Shown here: positions 8,929-21,300 of the stretch, piece by piece | How the letters are laid out: every line of letters starts with the position of its first letter | How positions within the stretch are numbered: position 1 is the stretch's first letter | From: Catenaria anguillulae PL171 | Taxonomy: Eukaryota > Blastocladiomycota > Blastocladiomycetes > Blastocladiales > Catenariaceae | NCBI GenBank assembly: GCA_002102555.1 | Contig: MCFL01000078.1 | Coordinates: 1-64,000 of the forward strand | Reading direction: 5' to 3' | Length of the DNA stretch: 64,000 nt | Translations under genes and position numbers: made by a program | Notes under the pieces: model-generated | Seen by the model: only the letters and a program-made list of their open reading frames with translations | Database searches by the model: none | What the model was told of the DNA's origin: nothing

Positions 8929-11265
8929 ACAAGCAGGGGCTGCTCAAGTCAGCACGGTGACTAGCGTTCGAATTCAGGAGCGGAGGGACGGAACGAGGGA
9001 CGGCGGGCACACCGGCCGATGCTTTGATCACGCGGGCCAGTGGGCAAAAGCAAAGCAACAAACGTGATCAAGCTTGCACCGGGCAAAGCAGCAGGCAGGT
9101 TGCATCGGAAATGAAGGGCGAAGAAATGAAGATTGCATTTAGGTATAGGTAAGGCTCATTTTTTGATGCATAGTCGCCAGCCGATGAGCCGACAAGTAGT
9201 GAGGGAGAGAAGGCGTCAAAAATGGGCGGGCGGGCCGAAGCAACAATCAAGGTGAGGCAATCAGCGCGGATTTGTCCCAAAACATGCGCACTTGCACATG
9301 TTCGCTTGGAGCACTCCGCCAAGCTGTCAAGGAACTGGGATCATGGCCCGATGATGAATGATGATGGATCTGTCGTGCGGCAACCAACATGACTCGGCAC
9401 GCGGCGGTCAAGTTCGCAGGCAAACATTGCCCAGGTCACACGGCGGGTCCAATTAACCGACAAATTGATGAAGATGGGCGATTTTAAGCAGGGAATGGAG
9501 ACTTTGGGACAGCTGACTTTGAGCAGCACGAGAAACAGGGCAACATAAAAGACAAGGGTGTTGGCCATGGTGCGTGGCAGAGAATTAATATTGAGAAGAG
9601 CAGCTGATCACCCAAATGGGTCAATGGCCAATTATTAACCAGCCATCGTCCGGCCAATAAAACTAGAGGAGCAGGAAACTGGTGATTCAAGTTGACTTGG
9701 GTGCATGAAAAATGGACCACCAGTGGTAGGTGGCGGTGGCGTTCGCGTCGTGTCGTGTCTGGGTCCATCGACGCGCCAAACATCAACAAGACCAAAGAAA
9801 AAAGACATGAACATATGCAAAAGGGCCGGTGGTGAAGCAAGGACAGCGCAGATACCAGTATGGTCAGGGATTGGGATGGACCAGGGGTTGGCGATGGGCG
9901 ATAGAGAAGGACCAGGGTTCTGTCTCTCGCTCAGTCTTGCACGACGCGGAGCAGATGAAGTTGCCGCTGAATCGTACCAGTTTCTGCACCGACAGCCAAC
10001 GCTAAAAGGGAGTACTTGCCACAAATGGTTGGTGAACGGCTCGAAAGACCTGTCATAATGGCTGGTAGTGGATCGGTCCTGGATGCAAAGTACATTCAGA
10101 CTTCTTGGTTTACTCTTTGCGAAGGGGACCATGGTGATTATATGGATCCTGGATCTCCACGCATTGGTGCCTTTGCATTTCAACTCACTTGCCCTGGCCA
10201 ACGCAAATGTCAGGTGCGGTGCAGAACAATGACATTACCATCGATCACAGCATCTCATCGGCTTTTTCTTTACTGCTGGCAGCAGGTATACTGCCAAAAT
10301 GACATGTCTCAGCGTCCGGTGATCTATCTCAAGCCTGGGACCATGAAGAATAGCAAACGAACGGTGACCTTGGTGCATGTTGACTGACTCTGTGTATCGT
10401 TGAGGAGCAACACTTTTGCTTAACGTAGGGCGCCGTTCAGAGGAAAGGGACGTCAAAAAGGGTAATCCAAAGCCCGGCTAATGAATTTGGCGGTGGTAAT
10501 GTGTGAGAGTCGTCTATTGGTCAGTGCTGACGTTGGCGATTGCCTTGAATGCATCCCGTAACAGCAAGAGTAAGGTAGGCGGGCAATGTCAACATAAATA
10601 ATCCTCAGTGTGAGCAGGAGATCCCACATGGTGATTGATCGCCCTGGCACGCTGTATACAAACATTTCTCGACAAGACTGGAGCCTTGCGGATTCCGATA
10701 GGTCCTTCGTTACGCCACACTTGGCTGGGCACCTCGAGCGGAGTGGAATGAACGCACAATTGAACCGATCCACACGGCCGTCGCGAGCGGCGGGGATTGC
10801 AACGTTCGGTAAATTAAATGGGGCGCAACTTTGCCGATAACAACGACGAGGGAGGTCAAGTCATTGCTTTGTGACCATGGCTTGAACTCGACGCTAATGT
10901 TTTCTGGCGCTGGTGGCAAGGCCGCACCATTGTTCGCGGCTGGCTTGACGCAACGTTAGACGCGTCAAGTTGACGCGAATCACAGGATCACGATTTCAAT
11001 GCCCCTCCCCTACTATCAATCAACACCGGCAGTACTCAACAAATGCGACAAATTTCCCCCCTCAATGAGCTTGCGCATTAGCCTCAATTGCTTGAGACAT
11101 AACTTGCTCCACTGATTCACAGCGATTCGTGAAAATCTCGACACCCTTCCTAGCACTTGACCCTCAAATCGGTAGATGATAAGGCCATGAAAACACCTGT
11201 GCTCCTTGCAGCAATAGCAACAACATCATCCGCCTTTCTCACCAATACAATAACCGAGAAGTACA
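8929..11265. other. long divergent intergenic region, no gene seen
   Basis: About 2.3 kb between two divergently transcribed transcription-factor genes. The largest frame (10201-9635, minus, 188 codons) has no domain and biased composition, so I treat it as chance. The length is unusual for this gene-dense window and suggests extended regulatory sequence or long 5-prime UTRs. Confidence 0.55.
10945..10976. promoter_or_regulatory. clustered TTGACGC inverted and direct repeats with an ACGCGT core
   Basis: TTGACGC occurs at 10945-10951 and 10970-10976, and its inverse GCGTCAA at 10962-10968. ACGCGT lies at 10960-10965, the consensus of the yeast MluI cell-cycle box. The cluster is about 290 bp upstream of the homeobox start codon. 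The repeats are visible; a role as a binding site is a guess. Confidence 0.3.
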
Positions 11266-12923
11266 ATGACGTCGCCTAATTCCGCGTTCCCACACGGCTC
11301 TGGTGGCCGTACCGACAAGGACTCGTTCGTCAATCTTTTCATCAACAGCACAGCCGACTTTGCCCCTTCCGAAACAGCATCATCTCAATCACAATCGACG
11401 GCAAATGGCATGGCCGCATCAAACAATTCCTTGACGGCAGCATCCTCATCCGTTTCATACTCGGTGGTTTCCGTCGCTGATTCGCCAAGTTCCCAAAGCC
11501 ATTCAGATGCCAATGTAGCCGATGCAGCTTTTGGACAGCCACAGTTGCGCATGCCCCCTCGTCCTGCGCTTCTCGTCAAGCCTCTGGGGACCGACATGCA
11601 AACGATGCCGTTGGCTGCGCTTGCCTCACCGAAAAAGGAAGAGGTGGATCTGTTTTCATCATCAACCACAACTCAGCAGCAGTCCCAAGTCAGTCACGTT
11701 CTCCTGGGTATGCAGGTCTTTTTTTTCGGTGGGTCTTGGCAAGTCGCTCACTGTCCAATACACAACTATAGAGGAGTGCCAAAGGCAAGAATCCAATTCT
11801 TCCCTTCTTGACATTCTCAATTCACCCGCACCCACATCAAACCAGCCCGGAGGAACCGACGCGGCGGATTCCATTCACACATGGGCGGCCGTCCAGCACG
11901 ATTTGGGCAATAATGTCACTGCATCTCCATCCGGCACTATCTCGCTTCCAGGGACTGCGGAACGCACTCATCGCGATCGACCGCCGTCACGGCCTCCAAG
12001 TCCAAGCAAGCAAGCAGCCATTCCATCGTGGGCCACTGCTCCGTTCCGTCCGCCATCCTCGGACCCGTCGTCGTTGATTCCGCCCGATCGGATCGGCACT
12101 CTATCGCCTCCCCGCTCATCGGCGCAACCAAATCAGTCGCCCATGACGGTACCACTGCTTGTTGGGTCGACACCTCGTCCACAGTCCGAGTACCAGCTGT
12201 CCACTTCTCCGCCCCCGATGACGCCCCTGGCGGATGCACAAGGCAACAGTCACAGTGACAATAGCGACAATGACGAGGACGACGAAGACGAGGAGGACCG
12301 CAATACCGACGCCAACACGTCGACCGAGCCTGCGGAAAAGCCCAACCCGCGCAAAAAGAAAAAGAACATTTACCCACCCGAGGCACGTAAGATGTTGCAT
12401 GAATACTTTCAAAATGTGTCGAGGAATCCAAACAAGCAACAGCGTATGGAAATGGTGGCCTTAGTCGGGTCAAACGAAAAGACGATTCGGAGTGCGTTCT
12501 GTTCGCAGTGTTCGCACATTTGGTTTTGAACCAAACGCTCACTGTATCTTCACATTATTTGTACTAGTCTGGTTCCAAAACCAGCGTCAAAAGCTCGCCA
12601 AGCTCGAACGCCGCCGGATCGCCAGAATCAATGGCCTGCAGCCCACACTTGCCGACCTGACTGCTCCGGGCATGCCTATTCTCCCGGCTCCACCCAAGAA
12701 TCCGTCCATGGACTCGCTGCAGAGTGGCAATTTTTTACAAACGGCGACCCCAGCCTCGTTCCATGGCTCGGCATACCAAATGCCCGCACATCCGCCACCG
12801 ACCCCGGGCCTGCCCATGCCCATGCCGCCACCGCCGACGCCTGGGTTCCCGATGAACGGCAACACGTTATCGTCGCAAATGCAAATGCAACAGATCCATC
12901 AGCAACATCTCCAGCAGCATTTC

Positions 12924-12955
<32 letters not shown>

Positions 12956-14162
12956 ACAGCATTCGGGAGGCCAGACCGCGACATATGTGACCCGTGCGGG
13001 CATCATCAGTCCAGTTACTCCAACCTTTCTACAAAACCAAGCCGCAGCCGCGGCCGTGGCCGCTGCCCACGCACAACAGCAATCTCAGGGTAGCTCGCCG
13101 CATTTCATTCACTTGCACCACAGCAACTTCAACACTGGCGGGACCCATCAACCGTTCTTGACACACCCTCCGCCTTCATCCACGTCGCCCACGCGCTTTG
13201 GCGGGTTTGCCCCAGGTCCCGCCGGCGTGTCGCCACCGCTCGCATCGCCCGCCATGCACCTTGCCGCCGGCCCTGGTGGTGGCGCACACCTGTCGCAAGT
13301 GCAAGCCACGCTGGCCACCAACACGGCCGCCGCATACCCGAGCCCAGACTTTGTGCCGTCCACGACCATGCCGCCGCCCACACCCCCCGCACACATGCAC
13401 TTGCATCATCATCACGCACAGCACCACGTCCCCACGCATTTTTCGCCCGCGTCCGTGCTGGGCCGTATTTCAGACGCGACAAGTGTCACGCCCGCATTTG
13501 ACACGTTGCACCTGGCCACGGCGTCACCCAGTCCGCAAGTGCTCCAACAGCAGGGCGGCGCCGGCGGCCACGTCCAGCAGCAGTTAATCCAGCATCAAGG
13601 ACATGTGTCTGCGCTTGGATTTGCGCCGGTTGGTGAGCAGGGTCCTCCGACGTATGTGCACCAGCAGGCGCCGTGGGCAATGGCAACAACCACGCCGTCA
13701 CCACCTGCGGTCCTGCAACACCATGCAGTGGTGGCATCCAACATGCCGGGACCGGGTCCCGCAGCTGCCGGCACTGGCGGCGCTGGTGATTACTTTACTC
13801 CGCCGCCACCGCAGTTTGCATCTGGTCCCGCAATTCAACAGGCGCTTTTTCCAAGCGAAGCCGGCAATGTGGACGCGAGCTCGTACATGGGAACAGCAAC
13901 GGGCGACTGGGCGAGCCTTGTGCAGGGCGACACCGTGTCGATGGCTTCAAGCATATCCATGATGAGCAACGCACCCGCTTTGCCCGTGAGTGGCGTCGGC
14001 ACGCTTGCTGGCGGCGGGTCAAAGTTGGCGGCGCATGTCATGACGTTTGCGACAGGCGATGCGGGCGACGGCGTGGGACACCAACAGCAGCAACAGGGGC
14101 AGCTTCAAGGGCAGCCATTGCAGCAACCGGGCGGGTATGTCGGGAGGGGGCATATGCAGTGA
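11266..14162 (+). CDS. homeodomain transcription factor with long Gln/Pro/Ala-rich tail
   Basis: Three exons (11266-11707, 11772-12491, 12568-14162) join in phase to give 918 aa. The homeodomain lies at about residues 335-395. It starts with a basic arm (PRKKKKN), continues IYPPEARKMLHEYFQ and NKQQRMEMVALVG, and ends in the recognition helix IWFQNQRQK, created exactly at the second splice junction. It has no three-residue TALE insertion, so it is a typical 60-residue homeodomain. An acidic stretch (NDEDDEDEEDRNTD) precedes it. About 500 residues after it are low complexity: CAG/CAA-encoded poly-Gln at 12925-12958, a His-rich segment, and many Pro, Ala and Gly runs, as in activation domains. 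The N-terminus is Ser-rich. The domain is certain; target genes are unknown. It is divergent from the Crz1-like gene and convergent with the WD-repeat gene, whose stop is only about 130 bp away. Confidence 0.88.
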
Positions 14163-14288
14163 GTGAGTGACGCGAGTGACCTTGAGGATGGAAGAAGAGA
14201 TCCGTCGGTCGGTTTGAATGAATCAATACAAACATGCATTTTTCAGTGCAAGGGATGTTTTGAAAGCACAATTTGGTCGACTTGGTCG

Positions 14289-15836
14289 TCATTGGCAAAA
14301 CACTTGCCACACCTTGACACACTGATCAAACCCGCCCGATACAATTGCCTTCAACTCGTCACTATACGTCACGTCCTTGACCACATGCTTGTGTCCCCTC
14401 AACCTGGCCACCACCTGAGCGCTCGTCGTCGTGTACATGTGATTTGCACTTGTGCGGCCCACCACACACACCTGATCCTTATCGTGGGCCGCAACCGCCT
14501 CCACCCGCGGCCACGTGGCAAACACGACAATGGCATGCGTGTCGGACGTGACCGCAAAGTACTTGTCGGCGGTCCCGACCCATGCGACGCGCGGCTTGCT
14601 CCACTCGTCCTGTGCGCCGCCCGCGTAATAGTTGCGGACCAAACGCAACCCGGGGAACCCGTGCGCATCCAGGGTCCATTGCCAAAGCAAGATCCGGCCT
14701 GAGGCGGCCGACGTGGCGCCAAGCACGTACTTGCCCGAGGGCGAGTTGGCAAGGTGCATGACGGAAAACGACACGTGCCCTGGGACAGAGTTGCGGTCGT
14801 GTGTGTTGATTTCCGTGGGTGGCGACGAAGCGTGAGTAAGGAGGCACAGGTAGAGCACGTTGGAGTCGCGCGTTGCGACCAGCGCATACGCCGGGTTGAG
14901 TGGGCACACAACGAGTGATTCAATGGGGTTGGCGAAATGATAGTGGAGCCGCGGGCAGGGGGCCAGCAAAAGGGTACTTTGGTCGTATGTGGACACGGTC
15001 AGTTGGCGGTTGTACCCGCCAGACACAAGCGAGAGGCCGTCCGGGGACCAGGCGACCGTCACGCAGGGACGCGGCGTGTGTGTGGGCGACGTGTGGGTGA
15101 TGGCAATCGAGTGAGGGTCTGTTGCTCGGATCAGGATGAGCGAGCCGTCCATGCAGCCTGCAACGAGCAGGTTGCGGTCGGATGGGTGTTGGGCCACGGT
15201 GAGAGCGGGGGCTGGCAGGTTGGTCACGGAGGCAATTGGGAGCGGCGAGTCATCGCCACGTGTGTGGGTGAATTGGATCGACTTGTCTGCCGCCGAGGTG
15301 ACGAGGAGTGGGGCCAGAGTCGGGTCGATGGCGGGAACGACGAGTGCTTGGGACGTGAGAATGTTTGCCGCGTGGATGAGCGGGAAGGACAAGTGCGGGG
15401 TCTCCTCCAGTTGGTTATCGAGGTCGGCTGGGGATCCGAGGCAGAGCTGGTGGGCAGGGTCGGTCGGCGGGTGGTTGATGTTGGCATCGGTATCGTCATC
15501 TTCAAGTGCGAGACTGGCCAACTCGTGCGAGACAGCATCCGCGGTGTCAGAGGATTGAGCCGAAAGAAGCCAGTGCTCGACGAGGGCAACCAGTGGGGGC
15601 AATTTGGCCGAGTCGCCCAAGTACACTGAGTCGTTGGCTTGTTCCAAGTCGTGCAAAAAGGCGGAGCGTGTCGAGGCAAAGGCAGCGTCGCGGTCGCGCA
15701 GGTAGGCCAGGATGAGCGAGTTGGCAATGGCCACGGGCGAGCCCTGGACGTGAATGTGAGCGGGAACGGGAACGGGAACGGGAACGGGAACGTTGGTGCT
15801 ACTGGTATTAATACTGGTGCTCATCATGGTGCTCAT
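14289..15836 (-). CDS. LisH-like WD-repeat protein
   Basis: A single-exon gene for 515 aa. After a Val-Pro repeat (PVPVPVPVPAH, from a GGGAAC microsatellite at about 15750-15790) comes a LisH-like dimerisation helix (ANSLILAYLRDRDAAF). A stretch of about 100 residues leads to a beta-propeller from about residue 165 to the end. Recognisable blades include VTVAWSPDGLSLVSGGYNRQ and the last blade RGHKHVVKDVTY with SGGFDQCVKVWQ. Such proteins are usually scaffolds. I could not place it in a named WDR family. The stop is about 130 bp from the convergent homeobox stop. The start is ATG 15836, about 430 bp from the divergent RRM gene. Confidence 0.78.
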   Translation of the reverse strand: MSTMMSTSINTSSTNVPVPVPVPVPAHIHVQGSPVAIANSLILAYLRDRDAAFASTRSAFLHDLEQANDSVYLGDSAKLPPLVALVEHWLLSAQSSDTADAVSHELASLALEDDDTDANINHPPTDPAHQLCLGSPADLDNQLEETPHLSFPLIHAANILTSQALVVPAIDPTLAPLLVTSAADKSIQFTHTRGDDSPLPIASVTNLPAPALTVAQHPSDRNLLVAGCMDGSLILIRATDPHSIAITHTSPTHTPRPCVTVAWSPDGLSLVSGGYNRQLTVSTYDQSTLLLAPCPRLHYHFANPIESLVVCPLNPAYALVATRDSNVLYLCLLTHASSPPTEINTHDRNSVPGHVSFSVMHLANSPSGKYVLGATSAASGRILLWQWTLDAHGFPGLRLVRNYYAGGAQDEWSKPRVAWVGTADKYFAVTSDTHAIVVFATWPRVEAVAAHDKDQVCVVGRTSANHMYTTTSAQVVARLRGHKHVVKDVTYSDELKAIVSGGFDQCVKVWQVFCQ

Positions 15837-16264
15837 CCTCTTATTCGTCTCTTCTTCTGCGTGTCTTTGCGTCTTTACATGGATTCATTTGTCAATGTAT
15901 TCATATTTTAAAACATATCGCAGAATTGGCGCTGAGCCCTCATGGAACTCGCTTCACTCGAGCTCGTCGGTCGTGGGCGGTCGGCGGCGCGCGATCGCGA
16001 TCGACGGCACTGATCGACTGATCGACGTCAACTTCCCTCGAGAAGCCCATGGATTTACATATATGGACAACAATTCCTCTGCATTCCTGGCAGCATATTA
16101 ACAACACGGCACCAGCATTTCGACACTCTGCGCTGCGCACTGCTCACCTGTCCGCTCTTCCGTTCAAGTCAGCCGTTCTCTCTCAATCAGCATCGGCACC
16201 GATCCGTCTCTTCTCTTTTTTGCATCTGACCCGACCAAAAAACAACAAGCAATTGCTCAACATC
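15837..16264. promoter_or_regulatory. shared promoter interval of the WD-repeat and RRM genes
   Basis: 428 bp between the start codons of two divergent genes. It contains CT-rich tracts and a TCGCGATCGCGATCGA-type palindromic stretch near 15990-16005. No gene is visible. The promoter role is inferred from position. Confidence 0.45.
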
Positions 16265-17891
16265 ATGGCTGCTGGACCCGACTCTGGCGTACGCTTTTCC
16301 TTAGAACTTTCCGGTTGGCCCTCCTTTGCTTTCTTTCCCCCACTCACCTTGCACCCACACTCACCCATCACAGCGCTGGACACACGACCTCTACGAGCAC
16401 CACAACTCGATCGAAGCCCGCCTCGGGTCTGCCTCTGGCTCTGGCTCTTCGCGCCCAACCCCATCTGCCTCACGCCGCAACGACATCCACACCCGCCTCG
16501 GTCCTGGCCGTCCCGCCAATGCCTCGGGCTCTCGCCTTGGTGCCACCCTTGCACAAGCCGCCGCATCTGCTGCCCAATCTACTCGTAGCGGCGCCACTGG
16601 TGCACATGCCGGCGCCAAGCTGGTGATTGAAAACTTGCATTTCGAAGTCACGGAGACGGATCTCAAGGTAACATCATCAGTATCATGGTTCTCGGCCTGA
16701 TGGGCCTCGTTCCATTTTTCATTCCTTCTTTTCTTTGTTTCGGAGCCGCCTGCCGTGGATTCTCTTGGATTTTTTTTCAGCCAACCAACCAACCAACACA
16801 TGTTGCCCAACTTGTCTTCGCGTTTTGTTTTTTTTGGGTGTCTAGGTTCGTTCTTTCTCTCACTCTAATGCTTTTTCTTTCTTACCTTCCACGTTGGCTC
16901 ACGCTCACCCACCTTTGCTTCTCGAAACACTCCAACAGGAACTTTTTGAACCATTCAACATTACCTCGGCACACATCCACTACGACCAAACCGACCGCTC
17001 GCTCGGCCGTGCCCTCTTGACCTTCCCCACACTTGCCGACGCAACTGCGGCACGCGAAAAGTACAATGGCATGCTCTTGGACGACAAACCCATGGCACTG
17101 CGCGACGTGGATTCCACGCTGGATGCCGCCCTGCTTAGGGCCGCCGCACCCAAGCGGTCTGCGCCAGCATTTGGCAACAACAACAACAGGGATGGGCGCG
17201 GTGCGGGTGCGGGCTCGGGTAGGTGGGAGCAAAGGGGCCAGCAGCATTACCAACATCAGGGTGCGAGTAGGGGCAGGGAGTCCAGAAGGGACGACGCAGG
17301 CGGCAAATGGCAGCAAAAAGGCGGCGCGTTTGATTTGAGGCAGGAGCTTGGGTTTAGAACCAAGGAGTATGTTTTTCTTTTTCTCTCTCTTTTTGCACGC
17401 TCTTCTTTTTTTTTTCTCCGATTGGTCGTTAACTGGCGTCTTTTTTACACATGCTACATAGTTTGCGCCGCGACGCAGCCACACGTTCTCGTTCCCGTTC
17501 CCGCTCTCGCTCGCGGTCGCGCGACCGTCGCACGTCAACACGCTACAACACCCATGCGGATATGCGGCGTGGCGGGCGCAACTCGTCCCGCTCGCGGTCA
17601 CGCGACCGTCGTGACCGCCCAACGTTTACATTTGTTCCCGAAAAGAGCACAGCAGCACCCGGGGCGACCAAGACGTTCCAGTTTGTCGAGCAGCCGCGCA
17701 GGTACACGCGGCGTGCAGGTGACGATGTGGAAGATGGCGAGTTGGACGAGGGCGAGGTGTATGTCAGTGCAAGCATTGTGCGTCGTGACACGGGCCGAGG
17801 TGCATCTGGGAGGAGCCAGGTGGATGGGCGGGCGGATCGTGGGAGGGGAGAGAGGAGGGACAGGGATATGGATGCCATGGAGATTGATTGA
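16265..17891 (+). CDS. Aly/REF-type RRM protein with RS region
   Basis: Four exons (16265-16288, 16374-16667, 16939-17366, 17462-17891) give 391 aa with consistent phases. One RRM lies at about residues 90-175, with RNP2-like LVIENL, a degenerate RNP1 (LGRALLTF) and YNGMLLDDKPM. That last element matches the Aly/REF family of mRNA-export adaptors (ALYREF, Yra1), where the RRM ends in a similar YNG...DG.PM pattern. Flanking regions are Gly/Arg-rich and Ser-rich. After the RRM come an RG/Q-rich linker and an RS-dipeptide tract (RSRSRSRSRSRSRDRR), then an acidic GELDEGEV segment and an acidic C-terminus (DMDAMEID). The expected role is nuclear mRNA packaging and export through the TREX complex. 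The RRM is certain; the export role is inference. Intron 2 (271 bp) is much longer than its neighbours and very T-rich. Confidence 0.82.
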
Positions 17892-18370
17892 TTTGATTGG
17901 GTGATTGAAGTGAGTGGACGATTATTGTTCATGCAATCATGAAGTAGTTTCAACTGTCTTTGAGAGACTTGTTGAAAGTTGGGCAGGTGTGCGGACTGAG
18001 GACTCTCGATTGGCCGATTATGTTCGGCCAAACACCAGGCACAACTGCTGCCTGTGTCTGCAGGTTTGCACCACTTTCAATGCATCTGAAATCCAGAAGG
18101 ACGGCGTGCCAGCATGACAAAACCCGTCCGAAACACTCGATAGGGTCATGTGCCTGATCCAAAGCCATTTCACTGTTCCCACGGCCCGCTCATCAAGCCG
18201 CTGGTCCCGGTCCCGAATGACCTGACCCAGACGACCGTCTACGAGCCCAGATGGATCCTTGATAAAAGGCGGATCACCCGTCTCGCTCTCTAGCTCTTCG
18301 TCCATCAACCTTGGTACGATCGAGGACGAGGTGTCTCTCAACCAACCCCCCGACCAACCAATCAGCGACC
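17892..18370. other. intergenic, no gene seen
   Basis: About 480 bp between two plus-strand genes. It holds the 3-prime end of the RRM gene and the promoter of the amidohydrolase gene. Only short frames occur. Confidence 0.55.
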
Positions 18371-21300
18371 ATGGAAGCTCCCTTCATCACCAAACGCACT
18401 CGTTACCCGGGCACCCAGGCGGGCTTCGCCTACCCGTCCGACAAGCTCGGCCCGGTCACATCCGACTCGGACGACCTGCTCTACTCTGCCAAACCCCACA
18501 AGTCTCGCCGGTCCACGCGCCGCGTCGCCGTCACATCTGCCCTCGTCGCCACCGCTGTCACCACGGCCGTGCTCCTGGGCATTTCGCTGACCACGCCACT
18601 GGCGTCTCTCGTGCACCGGTCGCCATCGCCGGGCTCGTCCGCGGCCGCGCTCTCGGGCAACGGTGCTCTCCTCTCGGACGCCGAACTCGATTTTGGCATC
18701 TCCCAGTGCGTGGCCCGCGATCCGCCCGACGCGTTCGACTTTGCACCCGCCAATGAGCGTGTCAATCAGCGCGATGCGTCCAATGGCCAGGCTGTCCTAA
18801 TCCGTGGGGCGACCGTGTGGAATGGCCATGGGGATGTGTTACCCAACACGGACGTGTTGCTGGTCAATGGATTGATCCATGCCGTCGGCCCGAAACTGGA
18901 GTTGCCGCCGGGGCATCATGCCGAGGGCAAGGTCAGGGAGATTGATGCTCGCGGACGCATTGTGACGCCCGGGATTGTCGACATGCATTCCCATGCCGGC
19001 GTGGTACGTCTTGTCCTCCATCCCTTCCGGTGGAGCCGCGCTGATCTCACGACCGTGTCAACCAGAACTCGTACCCGGCGCTTGTCGCCCTCAACGACGA
19101 CAACGAATTCGGTGACCCGAATCTGCCCATGATGCGCACCATCGACGCCTTCCACCCGCACGACAAGGCCCTCCCACTGATCCTGTCTGGCGGCGTCACC
19201 ACCATGCTGGTGCTTCCTGGGTCGGCCAACCTGCAAGGCGGCGAAGCGTTCGCGTTCAAGACGCCTCAAAAGCCCACAAACTCGGCAGAAGACATGCTCG
19301 TGTTTGCCAATCTGTCGAGCACCAACCCAGATGACCGGTACGCCAACGGCGGGCCCATGTGGCGGTGGGCAAAGCAAGCATGTGGTGAAAACCCAAAACG
19401 GTCGTATGGCGGGTTGGGCAAGATTCCGTTTACGAGGATGGGCAATGCGTTCAAGTTGCGTGAGAATTATGCAAAGGCAAAGGCGCTCAAGGACAAACAA
19501 GACGAGTGGTGCCGCGTCAGCGAATCGCTTGGGTTGTACAAGCCCGGCCCGGAGGCCGACAAGAAGAAAAAGAAGAAGCATGAGGATAAGGAGCCCAAGT
19601 TGAAGGGTGTGGTCCATCCCAAGGGCCGGTATCCGACCGATTTGGCACTCGAGCAGGTGGTCGGGTTGTTGCGGGGACAAGTCAAGTTGAACTGGCATTG
19701 CTACGAGGTATGTGCACATGCTTTCCCGTTTCGATCGACCTGTGTTGACCCCATGCATTGAAAGTATCTCAGGTCAACGATCTTGAGACGCAAATGCGCA
19801 TTGCCCGCGAATTCAACGTGTCCATCTCTGCCTTCCACCATGCCCTCGACATTGCTCAAGTGACGCCCGCCCTGAAGCGCTGGTCCAACGAAGGCCGCAC
19901 GCCCATTGGCGCCGCCATCTTCTCTGACCACGGCTGGTACAAGAAGGAAGCCTACCAAATGTCCGTGTACACGCCACAGCTCCTCGAACAGGCCAATGTC
20001 TCGTTTGCCTTCAAGTCGGATCATCCCGTGTTGCACTCGCAGTACCTGGTGCACGAGTCGGCCAGGTCCATCCAGTATGGGCTCGCCGAGCAGTCTGTGC
20101 TCAAGGCGCTCACGCTGACTCCCGCCAAGTTGCTTGGTCTTGATTATCGCGTAGGCAGCATTGATGTGGGTAAAGACGCAGACGTGGTCATTTGGCCTGC
20201 GAATCCGTTCACGGTCGGCTCACTGCCCGACGTGGTCATTGTCGATGGTGCCGTGGCGTTTGAAAAGTCGGCAAAGGACGCAACGCCGCTGGTCCCACAA
20301 CCACTGACGCCGGTGCCGCCGCGCGTGCCCATCACGGTGGATCCGAAAAAGGACGAGTTGTACTTCAAGAACATTGGCAAGATTGTCACTGGCGATACGA
20401 CAGTCAAGGGCCCGACCGAGATTCGCGTGCGCGCGGGCAAGATTGTGTGCATTGGGACCGAAGCGTGCTCCAAAGTCGCTGGTACTCGCGGTGTGGCCCA
20501 AGAGTTTGACTTGCACGGCGCAATGGTCACCCCGTCGCTCGTCCTCGCAGGAACTGTGCTGGGCTTGCAAGAAATCGCTCAAGAACCCTCGACGCAAGCC
20601 GGCGTCGCCAAGACGGCCGGCGCCGCGTTCCCGCTGGTGTACACGCGCGACGGCCTGTTGGCCGGTGGCTTGCCCGAGCAAGCCGCTGCCAATCAGGGTG
20701 TTGGGCTGGCCGTGTCTGTGACCCAGGTGAAAGGGTCGCCGTCATTAGCCGTGTCCACCTTGTTTGCGACCAATCACACGTTGCCGCATGTGGTCAGCGA
20801 GGTGGCCGCCGTGCACACGGTTGTTGGCGATGCGGGCAAGAGCGAGGGCGGATTGAGTGGGAGTTATCCTGGCCAGATCGCCACCTTGCGCAAGTGGTTG
20901 ACGGATGAGCTACCCAAGTCTTCAGGAGACGGTGATTCCCAAGATGTCGCCGTGACTCGCGGCGTGCGCACAGGTGCTGTTCCGCTCGTTGCCCACGCAC
21001 AGTCGGCCAACTTCATTTCGGCGCTTCTCAACCTCAAGCGGTCTGTGGACAAGGCCAACGTGCAGCGGTGGGTGATTGCTGGCGCAGCCGAATCGCACTT
21101 GAACGTGGACGACCTTGCGTCATTCAACGGGACCGTGGGCGTCCTTCTCAGTCCTGCTCGTTGCATTCCGAAGGAGTGGGTCACGCGCAGGTGCTTGTCG
21201 CCGCCCAACGCGTACCGCGGCGCGATTCATGCGGCCGAGCTGTTCAAGCGGTACAATGTGCCGTTTGCATTGTCAACAGAACCGGCCGAGTTGGCAAGCG

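Noticed and set aside
9635-10201. Minus-strand 188-codon frame in the long intergenic region
   Set aside because: No domain, no signal and no paralog; composition looks random.
15740-15795. GGGAAC tandem repeat as a possible CRISPR or satellite
   Set aside because: It is a short microsatellite coding for Val-Pro in the WD-repeat protein; there are no spacers.
16668-16938. 271-bp T-rich intron as a possible extra exon or ncRNA
   Set aside because: No frame continues the RRM and no structured RNA signal was visible; it reads as a long intron.
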